Assembly: GCF_000165425.1 (NCBI RefSeq)
Contig: NW_001799619.1
Coordinates: forward strand, 4,578 to 68,577
Length of the DNA: 64,000 nucleotides
Direction of reading: 5' to 3'
Source of the DNA: Paramecium tetraurelia
Taxonomy: Eukaryota > Ciliophora > Oligohymenophorea > Peniculida > Parameciidae
Below are positions 11,988-25,410 of the stretch, piece after piece; position 1 is the first letter of the stretch; every line of letters begins with the position of its first letter. The translations under genes were made by a program, and so were the position numbers. A model generated the notes under the pieces. The model ran no database searches, was not told the DNA's origin, and was given only the letters and a program-made list of their open reading frames with translations.

Positions 11988-13462
11988 ATGATAAAAATAT
12001 TACAAAAATTCAATAAAACACTCTTTCATTTCTCAAAAGAAGTATAGCTAAAGCAAAGTGAAACTTTGGGCAAAGGATTTTATCAATAGCAAATATTTAC
12101 AGGATGCTTAGCTGAGTATGCTTATTATATTGAATCAAATAAGGAAGCAATAATTATTGATCCTCTTAGAGACATCTAGCCATATCTGTAAATATTGGAT
12201 ATATTTTTAGCAATATTGCAAAGGAGAGAGGAGCAAAAATAAAATATGTCTTATTAACACACTTTCATGCCGATTTCATAGCTGGGCATTTAAGTTTATA
12301 GAGAGAAACTGATGCTTAAATAATTATGGGTCCAAGGGCTACTGCTCCATTCATTAGCAAAGTGATGAATGACAATGAGTTTTTAAAGGTAGGAAAAGTT
12401 AAGATTCAAGCTCTTCATACTCCAGGTCACACTTAAGAATCAACTTGCTTTTTATTGTACGATGAGGAAGGAAAATAACATAGGTATACAAAATAATTAA
12501 ATTATTTTAGCATTTATACAGGAGATACATTATTTTTGGGTGAAGTCGGAAGGCCTGATTTGGCAGTGAAGAGCGATGTTACTTAATACGACTTAGCCTC
12601 ATTGCTCTATGCTTCTCTTAAATAAAAGATATTGGGATTGCCTGATGATGTTATTGTATTCCCTGGTCATGGGGCTGGTTCAGCTTGTGGAAAGAACATC
12701 TCAGCAGGTTATAGTTGCACTATTGGAAATCAAAAGAAAAACAATTATGCTTTACAAGAAATGGATTAAGAAACCTTTGTATAATTAGTAGCTAGTGATT
12801 TGCCTAAGCCACCTTAATATTTCTTTTATAATGCAGGCTTAAACAAAACTAATCAATTTTAAGATCTAAATTTGATATTGAAAAAAGCTAATACAAAATT
12901 GACTCCAGCAAAAGTTGTTTCAAAATAAGGAATACAAATAATTGATTCAAGAAATTCCATATCTGAAGGATTCATTCCAGGATCAATAAATGTGCCTCTC
13001 TAAATTCCATTTGCTCATTGGGTTGGGACACTCTTACCTCACGATAGAGAAATCGTTATTGTTTGTGACCCTGGAAATGAAGAATAAACAATCATGAGAT
13101 TATCTAGAATTGGCTATGATAACATTGTTGGATATTTACATTTTGATGATTGGAAATAATCAGGAAATACAATCAACAAACCAACAGAGTTAGAAGTTTA
13201 AGATTTCTTGAAGAGAAGCAAACTTGCATAGATTGTTGATGTTAGAACCAAAGAAGAATGGGGTAGAGGTATTTTGAAACATGCACAACTAATTACTCTT
13301 AGTGAACTACCTTAAAATTTAGAGAAATTAGATAAGTTAAGAGATATTAGCATATATTGCGGGACTGGATAAAGAGCAAAAATAGCTCATACATTATTGG
13401 TTGCCAATGGATTTACAAGAGTTTAATATTGCAAAGTAGGATATGATGATATCATCAAGTGA
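11988..13462 (+). CDS. Metallo-beta-lactamase / double rhodanese fusion (persulfide dioxygenase-like)
   Basis: About 475 residues. An N-terminal MBL domain carries THFHADFIAGH, HTPGHTQEST and TGDTLFLGEVGRPD, the pattern of ETHE1-like persulfide dioxygenases. Two rhodanese domains follow. The first (IIDSRNSISEGFIPGSIN) has CDPGNEE in place of an active loop; the second has a standard Cys loop, CGTGQRAKIA. Introns are at 12188-12210 (23 nt) and 12484-12510 (27 nt). The Lys/Phe-rich N-terminus could target mitochondria. The expected role is oxidation of glutathione persulfide in sulfide detoxification. Human-type ETHE1 lacks rhodanese domains; this three-domain form resembles bacterial fusions. 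Confidence 0.88.
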
Positions 13463-13546
13463 ATTTTTATATTTAATACAATGATAAAAATCTTTAAGTA
13501 TGTTTATTCTGTTTTTATATAATAATCAGTTTCAGTTCGCAAACCC

Positions 13547-13792
13547 TCATTATTATCTGGCCTACGGTTTTTCTGGATTATTCTAAGTCAAATAGCTAGC
13601 AATGAATTCAATAGGGTTAGGAGGTCTTTATTAAATTATACAAACTCACCTCACTTTAGCGACTTCAGTCATCGCCTAAAGTAGGATTGGAACGACTGTT
13701 TAATCCAAATAATTTCTTATAGGAAGTTATTGCAATTGCTTCATTCTCTAGGGTAAATATAAAATCTTGATTACTTCGTCTTCGCTCGACAT
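13547..13792 (-). CDS. DPY-30 domain protein
   Basis: A 73-residue protein. The whole middle is a DPY-30 dimerisation motif: RNYLDQTVVPILLQAM then PPNPIEFIASYLTQNNP, the typical X-R-x-Y-L-x-x-x-V-x-P-x-L start and the RPxxPIEFLAxYLL end. A 24 nt intron at 13626-13649 (GTGAG...AAAG) is needed to keep frame between AKV and RPP. Stand-alone DPY-30 is the core dimer of MLL/COMPASS H3K4 methyltransferases, and the same motif occurs in axonemal proteins. Either role is open. Only 28 bp separate its start codon from the stop of the OST48 gene. Confidence 0.88.
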
Positions 13793-13820
13793 GTATTTTT
13801 TATTTGAAATTTAATTAATA

Positions 13821-15062
13821 TCATTTATTTAATAAAAATGCAATTAGAAATACAACAAATCCAGCCATAGTTCCAAAACTTGAAAAATAATACGGGAAGG
13901 CTTAAACTAAATATCTACCATATTCATCATGTCTAAAGGGTCTTACGGTTATTTTTTCAGCTATTTTTAAAAATGTATATCCAGGTTTCAAATAATTGAT
14001 TTTAAATTAAAATACACCATAAACATCTGGGATCTATCATAATTTGGATGGATAGATACTTTAACCGATAATTCATATTTTGATCCTTCTCCTTTTTTCA
14101 ATGGAAGTCTGTAATATGGATCTAACATTACAAATTCTAGAATAACATCATTATCTGTTGAATTATAAGGTACCCATTAATCCTTTTAGTAATCCCATTC
14201 AGAGATGTCAATTGAAAAATAGCAATCCTCTCTCAATCTATAATTGTAAGGTTTAATATCATCAGAATCCAATCTTCTATGAATCAGATTTTCTGCCTTT
14301 AAAATCTTTGATTATCCAAAACCCCATCGAATGATTTCTTAAGCTAATTCAAAGTTTCCCAAATTGGAATCATTCACAAATTCATCGCTCAAGATTTCCC
14401 AAGACCCTGTTGCCACAAATCTTGCATTATTTCTCCCTTAAGTTGCTCCAACATAAATAATATTATGACTAAGATTGGGACCTGAAAATGCTGTTTCTGA
14501 CCCTCTCACTAAACCATAAACTTAAAATGTTTCATATGGTGTCATTGTTAATCCTGCTCCTTAATGAGCTACTGGTTTATCTACTTTAAGGATATTCACA
14601 TTGTTTGTAGTAACAACATTTTGATTCCCTTTGATATTATTGAAATAATCAACTACAGAAGACCCCTAAAAATATAGCTTTTGATTTTACATAGTCATGC
14701 ATGTCTAAACCAAAACTATTTAAAAACTTTCTAAAGTATTTAGATTGGTCTGTTGATCCCAATAATAAAATATTTCTACCAGAGTCATAAAAGTCCAATA
14801 ATTCTTAGGTGCTTACTTTCAAATCGTTTGTAGTGCTGAACAACACAAGATGATCATATTGCCACTCTCCAAACAACTACAAATTGAAGGTATTTGATTA
14901 GATGTTTTTATAATCAACCCTGTATGACTTACTCAACAAATTAAAAAATTAAGAATGTGAAACATAGACTGCAGGATTATCAGATAGCACTAACACTTTC
15001 TTTTGGTTGTATGGAGTCCCTGCCAATACTACACCAAGTATTAAAATTAAAAATTTAATCAT
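13821..15062 (-). CDS. Oligosaccharyltransferase 48 kDa subunit (OST48/WBP1)
   Basis: About 395 residues. A signal peptide (MIKFLILILGVVLA) is followed by VLVLSDNPAVYVSHSQFF, FGEWQYDHLVLFSTT and DFYDSGRNILLLGS, diagnostic of OST48. The luminal half includes VAHQGAGL, GLVRGSETAF and ARFVATGSWEILSDEF. The C-terminus has PDVYGVFQFKINYLKPGY and AFPYYFSSFGTMAGF followed by one membrane helix and a short Lys tail. Introns of 25 nt (after LDMHDY) and 26 nt (before IPDVYG) are clear. It is an ER membrane subunit of the N-glycosylation complex. Neighbours on the same strand lie 28 bp and 16 bp away. Confidence 0.93.
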
Positions 15063-15078
15063 AATTAATTAAAAACCT

Positions 15079-15408
15079 TCATTCAATATCTTAATGTACA
15101 TTAAGCTTATTTATTTCATCAAATAGTTCCTCGAATACCCAAGATTGAGACTCAGAAATTGCTTAGATGGAAGATAATTATTCTTCAACTTCTAAAGCCT
15201 CATTTTCCATATGTTCAACATGTTATTGATTATCCTAGATTTTACTTTTCTATTTGGTTCTTCGTTTCTTTAACCCTTTTTCTGTATGATTTTAGATGTA
15301 TTTTTCTCCTACCTCACTAACTATCACTTTACGGATTTTATTGCATAAAATTTCAATCGAGTTTGAATCTTCTTGATTTTATTATGAGACTTTCCTTTTA
15401 GATAGCAT
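15079..15408 (-). CDS. Hypothetical charged protein
   Basis: An intact 109-residue frame from ATG at 15408 to TGA at 15079. It is basic in the first 70 residues (KKRRTKQKSK) and acidic in the last 40 (MENEALEVEEQL, VFEELFDEINKLN). No domain or signal peptide is seen. Composition and clean boundaries favour a real gene. Its stop lies only 16 bp from the OST48 start codon, on the same strand, so the OST48 promoter and this gene's 3' end must overlap. No function is suggested. Confidence 0.65.
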
Positions 15409-15464
15409 CTTACTAATATTAATTATAAATTAATAAATTATAATAGATTACGATTATGCTCAAA

Positions 15465-18113
15465 TCAATCTTATTGATATCTAAAATAATTTTAAATTAT
15501 AATAAAAATTAATCACAAACACAGAGACAATCCTCAATATATCTGTAATATCTTTGAATAATTGTTTAGTATATCTACACTACTCTAAGAAAATTGAACT
15601 TCCTACTTACAAATTCTTATCCCTTAGGAGACAGGATATTTAAGTAAAGTCTCGTTAAATTCTTTTATTTTGGCACTAAAATAGTTATTTAAATTATTAC
15701 ATTGTTAGCGATTTATCAAGATCTTTTTTCTCTTAAATTAAATACAAAATTTAGCAGAAAACCATCTTCATTAAATGCACTTACTTATTATCTAATAAAC
15801 ATTTCGATAGTTCACGCACATTTATATTGACTAACATAGAATTAATTTCATTTAATGAGATTTAATCTTATCTGATTAATGCAGAAGTTAATTAAAATAT
15901 CTCAATCAATTAAAATCTATGCAAGTAATAATATTATTTAAAAGTCTTTGCTAAACTCTTTATTTTAGGATGTAATATCTCTAAATTTCTAGCTAAATGC
16001 TATCCTTTATCCTATTTGACACCTAACTATGAAATATAATATTAATTGACTATGAAGCTAGCTATTATCAAAACAAATTAGGTTTCATGATATAAATAGA
16101 TAGCTGTTTCTATCAGAGTTTCTTAGTTTTAATTAAGCAATAGTCTGATATAATTGCTCATTTCATCTAATTTCAAAAATATTGCAGTTTAGCAGTCACT
16201 GATTTAATTTTTTGTTGAGGCCATAGCCAATTATTATTATAAATCTTTCAGAGCAGAGTGCAAGTTTTTTTCAAAATGCTGATGAACCATTTCATTTATG
16301 ATTTTAAGTAATTGATAAAGTCCAAAAATGCTTTCCAAGTTCTCCTTTGTGGTTTTATCGCTCAATACTTAAGAGACATGATTGCTTCTTTACAGTAAAT
16401 TTGCAATAGACTCAGTATTATATTCAGCAACACTTAAAATCAAACAAGAAATAAGAGGATATTTGTTCTAAGTATAATTTACAATATTGTCGATTATCCA
16501 TTTAGTTTATTTTTCAATATCTTAATTAATTTGTGATTTGATGTTAAGGGTTGTAATCACTGAATTTAAAATGAAATATTCAATTTGTGAAAGGCACTAA
16601 TTTTGAATTTTGTATAATTCATTCAAAATGTAATCATACCTTTGTAAAAAGAGATTAGTTCTTAGGCAAACAGATGTTTAAGGTATGACCTCATGTAATT
16701 CTGCCAAAGTCCAATGAGGAAATGATTTTTTTGATTCATACTCTTATCTTTCATATTAAATATAATTTTCGGAGACGTGAGCCGTTTTCAAAATCATCCA
16801 AAAGAAAAAGTCCTTATCTTTTTGGAACTTGGTTTCCTCAAAAACATCATATGCTTCACTTACATCCATTAATAACCAATAACATTATTGCAATATGATA
16901 TCACAACATTATTACCTATATTTCTCTTCAACATCATTTTGATTGATGACTTTTTTTTAATATGTAATTAGGTTAACCAAATCAAAGAAGCTTAAGAATT
17001 ATTAGGCAAAATTCTAATCGTTAGAAATGAGTGTTTAGAGTATTTTCTCTGCTTCGTTTATTTTTCCGCATCTCATCAATACAAGGAGAATACCACTTGG
17101 ATAAAACTATCCAACTTAATATATTTCATTGTCATGCAAATACGGAAGATAATATTCTTTAAATTTTCTATTTAAATTTTACAAGTCAATATGTCCAATT
17201 TATTTAAGCATATCATTTTCTAGATGAGTTACAGTGTTTCTGATAATTTTTTCGCTAAGATAAATTCATAAAGGTATACCAAATATCCTCATGAGTTTTA
17301 TTTTGTGTTATGTCTTTGAATTGATCTGCCAACAATTTCATTTCCACTTTGTGAGGGGTTTCGAAATTTTCCAAGGTTCTAAATAGTTTCTCATAAATCA
17401 AAGGATTTTTTTTGTTCTTATTAAATTCTTACAGAACCTAATATAAATGATGATCAATAAATAGCTTTTCTAAAATGACCTCATTATATTAATTAAGTTG
17501 AAATTCATTCGTCACCAGTCTTTCTATTCTATGGGATGTTTTTAGGATATCAACTAATTTAGTTCTTTGTCGACATCTGCTTTTCTATTCAATATTACTG
17601 AATGAGTTGAATGTCTATCTGATAATATAGAACTTTTTACTTGCTTGTTTTTGAAGTGGTCTTGGGATATTTGCGAATAATTTTTGTAATCTTAAATTTT
17701 GATGTTAGAATTATAATGCGAATGTCTTATTTTGATATCCTAATTTACTTTTTCAGTTAATCTTTTGATATGGTCACTCATATAATCCACATTATTAATT
17801 TATAAATTGAATTTCTTAAATAACTAATCTACTTTTGTTCCCATTTCGTCAATTAGATAGCCTAGGTAGTAAATTGGTGCAAATTACATTGAGTCTTTTT
17901 GATTGGAATTAGACAATCAAACCGCTTACTCATTCTATTGAGCATGTAGTTGGTTGAGATTGATATTGTTAAAATAGTTTTCTCATTTATCTCTTTAATT
18001 TTATCTGCTTCAATTGTGTCTTGAGAAATCGATTTGAGATTCAACTAATTAGACCCAATGTTAGTTAAGGCATTTTTCAGCTGTAATCCCTCTCGATAAC
18101 TACTTTAAAGCAT
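15465..18113 (-). CDS. Large helical-solenoid protein, possibly Nup93/Nic96-like
   Basis: About 860 residues, nearly all helical. The N-terminus starts MLQSSYREGLQLKNAL and continues as a coiled coil; a 26 nt intron (GTAATT...CCTAG) follows IKKTQ. The middle has FYPSGILLVLMRCGKINEAE and, further on, DKDFFFWMILKTA and FPHWTLAELHEVI. The order of an RCG-containing helix, a Phe/Trp-rich WxxLK helix and a following LxxxxxxI helix recalls Nup93/Nic96 of the inner nuclear pore ring, and the length agrees. Similarity is weak by eye and another alpha-solenoid is possible. The 3' end is uncertain; TGA at 15465 is the nearest consistent stop, and further introns probably exist near 15600. Confidence 0.55.
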
Positions 18114-18227
18114 TTATTTTTAATTGTTTTAATTAATCAAATTCACTATCATTATTTAATTATTTTATAAAACAATACTTAATATTTTATTTTATTATAA
18201 ATGCATTCATAAATCTCACTATCAGAA

Positions 18228-18880
18228 ATGTTCAGAAGTTATGAGCAAGACTATAAGGCTCATATGGAATCAGTTATGTTGGATCTCTTGAAAATGAGTA
18301 AGGATAGAAGGGATGAAGCAGATAAAAGTTTCTCCAAAGTATCTGATGAACTTCAATAGACAGAATAATGCGTAATTTATTTCTATATAGATTGCAGATC
18401 AAATAAATGGAGTTGGAAGCCTCCACTCTGCCTGGTAGTTATAAAAAGGAATTGATGGAAACAATTAAGTAATATAAAAGGGATATGGCAAAAGTGGAGA
18501 AGGATTTTAAATAATTATAGTTGGATCAATAAGAAGACTCAAGCAGAGAAAAATTGTTTAATGACAGATAAATCAATCAAGCCTTGCTAAAATAAGAAGA
18601 TCGTTTAATTCGACAAACTTTAGAATTAGAAGCAGCCAAAAGAACTGCTTATTTGACTGAATAATAGGCAAATCAAATCTCGCTCAATCTTCATTCTTAA
18701 TCAATGACTTTAGATAATTCAATTAGGAAGACGTAATATATCAGAGAGGACTTGGGAGAATCTAATAATTTAGTGAAAATTATGAAAAATAGAATAATGA
18801 AAAGAAAGTTTATAGTCTACGGAGTTTTTGGTTTCCTAGGTCTATGTTTAGCAATTGCCATAATGAGTTGGTTTATTTGA
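18228..18880 (+). CDS. Vti1-like Qb-SNARE
   Basis: About 208 residues: N-terminal helical domain beginning MFRSYEQDY, a linker, a SNARE motif in which hydrophobic heptad layers run from LTEQQANQISLNLHSQ to NNLVKIMKNRI, and a C-terminal membrane anchor (FIVYGVFGFLGLCLAIAIM) ending two residues later. A 26 nt intron at 18372-18397 ends in GCAG; using the nearer TATATAG instead gives the wrong frame. An in-frame ATG 27 bp upstream (18201) could also start translation, but the family start pattern favours 18228. It should act in Golgi-endosome-vacuole fusion. Confidence 0.85.
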
Positions 18881-18929
18881 TTAAGAATTCAGTTTTAAAG
18901 TTTAATTATTATTATTAATTGAAAACTAA

Positions 18930-20453
18930 ATGGCGGAAATCTTAGGGGACTTATTAAAACAAAAAAGAGACAACTTTCGAGTCGAATTAAGGAGAAAGGC
19001 AACTGAAGAACTCTTCAAACAAAAAAGAAGAACTTATACGAATAATGTGTAAACTTAATTGACGGATGAAATAATCAATATTTGGTAAATGAATTTAGTG
19101 AACTAAAATTATGAGGAAACCCTCAATGAAATAGGATTATATTTAAGTAATTCAACCGTTGAAGTATTAGAACTCATCTAATAATTAGTATAATTTAAAA
19201 TTAATTAATAAACATGAAGTATATTCCTTATTACTAAACATTTGGAATAAGCAGGAATTGAACTATCATATAATTGAACAATTACTTAAGATATTCGCAA
19301 ATTTACATTCCCATAATGTATTTGATGATTTGAAACTATTGCAAAATGAATAGCTAATGAGAAAATTGTTTTAGTTATTGGAAATGACTTCATATCAAAA
19401 AATTCAATCTCTAATCTTCTTCTTATTAGCAAATCTCACTGGAAATGATAATGGAGTCAAAGCTAGATAATTGGCAGATTATGAATTTTGTACTCTTCTC
19501 AAGAAAATGTGGATTAATAGGCAAATTTCCTTTGAAGTATTATATTATTAGTAAATTTTGAGATTGAAAATATTAGATAATTCTGTTGGTTTTTAAAAAA
19601 CTTTTTCTCCTATGATTCAAAAAATGTGGCTGGTTTTACATTAAGAGAAGTATATTGTGATTGATTTATTAAGGTCAAAGATCTTTTGCCAATTGTATTA
19701 GAATGCATTGATTAAAATGATAAGGAAATAAAATTCTATTCCTTATTGACTCTCAAGTATATGTGTTAAGCTAAAGAAGAAATACTTGCAGACATTTTTA
19801 ATAAACTGAAAATGTTCAATAAATTAATCGATATGTAGAGGAAAAGTAATGATGAGGAGATTTAATTAAAAATACTTGACATTATAGCCTCTTTTGCTAT
19901 GGCAGATGATTAGATAACGACTTAATTAGTGAATGAGTTCAAAATCTTGGACTTCTTCTTATAAATCTATATCTAACCAGGTAGAAGCAAGTAGATGGAA
20001 TTCAAAAAAATAATCTTATGGGGATTAAACAACTTGTGTTGTAATTAAAAATTTGAAGTATTACAAACCATAGTGCAACATGATCTAATCTAATTTATGC
20101 AAAAGGATGAAAATGAAACAGAAATTATCAAAGATGTCTTAGAAGTTATTATAAGCGTTTCTTAATTAAAAAACACAGATTTATTAAAGTACTTTTTAAT
20201 GAGAGGTAAAATTGCGGATATAGTGATGAATTAATTGAAGCTCAAAACATCAAAAATTGTTATGTTAATGTGTTTGAAAATAATACATAACTTTGCTTTT
20301 CAAATAGGAAAGCATTCACAATACGATTTGAATATGGCGGTAGAATTGTTTATTTCCAAAGGCTTAGACAAACTACTTAATTAATTAGAATTTGATCCAG
20401 ATAATGATATCAGTCTATTTGCATAAAAATTAACTGAGACTTTCCTTTAATGA
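18930..20453 (+). CDS. Importin-alpha-like armadillo protein
   Basis: About 490 residues. The N-terminus (RVELRRKATEELFKQKRR) is an importin-beta-binding domain, followed by armadillo-type helical repeats (for example LIFFLLANLTGNDNG and ILWGLNNLCCNQKFEVL) and a C-terminus like MAVELFISKGLDKLLNQLE. It would carry NLS cargo into the nuclei. Two phase changes are not fully explained: one extra base at 19210-19212 (AAA) between INQQ and HEVYSLLL, and a shift at 19657-19673 that could be a 17 nt intron (GTG...TTAAG) between EKYIV and KDLLPIV. The canonical W-N repeats of the NLS groove look weak, so this is a divergent member. Confidence 0.75.
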
Positions 20454-20506
20454 ATTGATATAATTAATTTATTGACATTTATTATTATTGAATTTATGCA
20501 CAAAAT

Positions 20507-21233
20507 TCATTCGTCTTTGTAATACGATTCCTTCAATGTTGGGATTGTATGAAAATTCTACCAGGTGAACTCAACATCGCATTTTGATTGCCACACATAG
20601 AATGAAAACAATCCTACTGTTGTATGCCACATTCCATGATAAAATCTTAAATAATCCTAATACTCATCTTGGGATAAACTAAAAAACACTATGGCTGCCA
20701 ATAAGATAAGCAATCCTTTTTTCATCTTAATAAATATTTGAGATTAGTACTTTCTATTTATTCAATTTTGGCAATCTTCTTCTTTTGATAATCAAAAAGA
20801 TGCAAATAAATAATTGCATTAAAATAGGTCCCACAGTATAATTTAAATCCCATGGAGATTTGGCTTATGCTATGAAAGTAACAAAAAGTCCAAAATAATT
20901 TAACATTGTTTCAAGATGTAAATTTTACAAATCGCTCAATTAGGTAAATAACATCTAAAAACAAACAATTGATCCAACATTATCTAATCGATGCCAACCT
21001 CCTTCTTCAATTATGAAATACTTGCAATCAACACTCTCTAATGTGTGATACATGAAACTTGTAATCAAGGTAAATATGGAGATATAAAATTAGAAATCCA
21101 TTCTTTGCTTCCTGATAATGATAATCGCTGGAATCACCACGAAATTAGTAATTCCTGTAATTAAAACCATCATAAACATTTCAAATTAGTTGTACCCATA
21201 TTTAGAATGCACAACATTTTATATATCTGTCAT
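20507..21233 (-). CDS. CREST-superfamily seven-helix membrane protein (TMEM8/ceramidase-like)
   Basis: About 233 residues with roughly seven hydrophobic segments. The putative metal-site residues of the CREST superfamily (alkaline ceramidases, PAQR, Per1, TMEM8/myomaker) are present in order: SFMYH (Ser-x3-His) after helix two, WHRLDN (Asp) before helix three, and HGMWH (His-x3-His) before the last helix. A 25 nt intron at 20726-20750 ends TTATTAAG and must be removed to keep frame. The local context WHRLDN resembles the TMEM8 branch (DUF3522). A lipid-hydrolase role is from the superfamily; substrate is unknown. Confidence 0.7.
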
Positions 21234-21552
21234 TAAGTAATTAATTCATTTATTATAAAAGCTATTTGAATTCTTATCAATCAGAATACTAAATGCATTT
21301 TCTAATTAAATTTCATTAAATTATATCATATTGAGGTACTTCTTATAGACAAATCACATCAAAACCTCATCAAATTTTTTGAGTGTAAAATATATTAGTT
21401 TAGATTAAGGATAATATTTAAGATCATTTGAATTCTACACAATAACATTGAAATCTGGAAAATACACAAAATGAAAAATACTATACGCTCCTTTGAATTG
21501 ACCTTTAATAATAATTAGAGATTAATTAAAAAATAAATTAATTTTTAAAAAC

Positions 21553-23055
<1,503 letters not shown>

Positions 23056-23165
23056 TGAGTATTATAAGATAATATAATAAATCGATTTGGTCTTACTTTT
23101 TATATATTTGTTATAAAATTTTTTTGGTGTTTATATTGTAATAATTATGGAAATGCAAAATTGAA

Positions 23166-24699
23166 TCATAAATATTTGCTTAATCCAAATTAATCTTTAA
23201 GGCTCAAGTATTCATTTCTTATGTTGACTCCAATTTGTCCAATTGCATTTTATGTACCATTATAAAGTGCACAATTATCAAAGACCAATAACATGTCTGC
23301 ATGAAATTCTCTGCAAGATTTGTAAGCATTTACATTCAATTTATTCTGAATATAAGTTGATTATTACTTTTATTGTTCCGAAATCCATGGGTCTTTTAAC
23401 AATTTCAAAATAATCACTAATATGATATTCTTTTTGATCAACTGGTTTATGGAAGAAGTATGCGCCTTTTGACTTCCATATTTAAGCTAATTATTTAATA
23501 CAGTTGTACATACCAATTAATCTTTTGGCTAATTTCTCCCAAGTTTCATCTTCTTTGCATTAATTAATCATATTTTCATCAATGATATCATCAGCATTTA
23601 AAATCAATTGAGCAATTTCTGGATATTATCTTTGGAACCTTGAAAAATCTTCATTTGTTAATTCTCTTTATTATCCTGTATCATCAGTATGTAAAATTTT
23701 GTATTATTATTTTGGTACATCTTTTTGTTTTTTTTTAATTTGCTTTTATTATTCAGTAACTTTGACAACTTCCTCCTTTTTTTAGTGAACATCTTCCTTT
23801 TGTTTTGTCATGCTTGCAGTAATTAAGTCTATCACCTCCTTTTTCTAAGATTACTTTGCAAAATAAAGCGCAGTTTTTTTTTTATTATCTTAATGATTAA
23901 CTGGACATCCAGCCTAAGATCAGATGCTAATCTTACCTCTATCAATAATCTACAAGCTTCAAAGTGTCCTTTGCTTGCCGCATAAAATAAAGCTGTTTGA
24001 CAAGATAATGTATCCAAATGAGCCACATCAGCACCCAATCTTATAAATCTATATAGGTTTTTTCTTATATTTACTTTTAAATTATATCAACCCTGTTTTC
24101 TCTTGATGCATAAAACAATGGAGTTTATCCATAGGAATCAGGATCCGATATATTTATTCCTTAGGATATCAAATAATCAAACAATTTAGTTTTACCATCT
24201 CTGCAAACATAAAATATGATTGATTATTTTAGATTATCTTTATAGTTAACATTTGCCCCCAACTCACATAATAGTTTTAGTAATTGTAATGAAACTTCCT
24301 CATCTGACCCTTAAATTGCGATAAACGTAGATATTTATCTTGTTTATGGATCTATTCTGTTTACTAAATCTACTTCTTTTTAATATTTATCTAGGATTAA
24401 ATATGTTATTGCATACTTAAGATATGCTTTACTTTTTCAATGTGTTATAAATGTAAAGCTTACTTAAATTCTCCTTGAATTGCATAAATTTATTCAGATG
24501 TCAATTTTTCAATAGGGATTTCTTATTCAACAGGTTGAAGTAATTATTGGAACTAATTAATGTCTATATAGTTAATCATCTCACCTATTTCAGATTTGAT
24601 TTAAGAGACTATTGACTGTATTTATGAGTCATTATAATTTAAACTTCGCAATATGTTTTCAACCTAGATTGAATTTACTCTATCATTATTTGCCTCCAT
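23166..24699 (-). CDS. Ankyrin-repeat plus bromodomain protein
   Basis: About 480 residues. The N-terminal 60 residues are charged; then several ankyrin repeats are visible (LCELGANVNYKDNLKQS, YGQTPLFYASREN, QTALFYAASKGHFEACRLLI). A Lys/Glu-rich linker leads to a C-terminal bromodomain: WKSKGAYFFHKPVD, YHISDYFEIVKRPMDFGTIK, and the acetyl-lysine Asn in NCALYNG. A 22 nt intron (GTAATA...TTCAG) sits after GTIK, and another splits the N-terminal region. It should read acetylated histones. The same domain order occurs in apicomplexan bromodomain protein 1 (BDP1), an alveolate-wide architecture if confirmed. Confidence 0.85.
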
Positions 24700-24898
24700 T
24701 CTAAATCTGGTTAGAGCAGTTTATAGATAATTTTATGAAATCATAATTATTAAATTAAATAATAAATGAAATTCTCAGAAAAATCAACTTAAATTACAAG
24801 TATTTGATGCTTAACATTGTACAAAATTTGTTGCTCTTCCAATCGATATAAAAATATAGAAATTAAATATATATTTGTTTTTCAATAGATTATACTAA

Positions 24899-25410
<512 letters not shown>

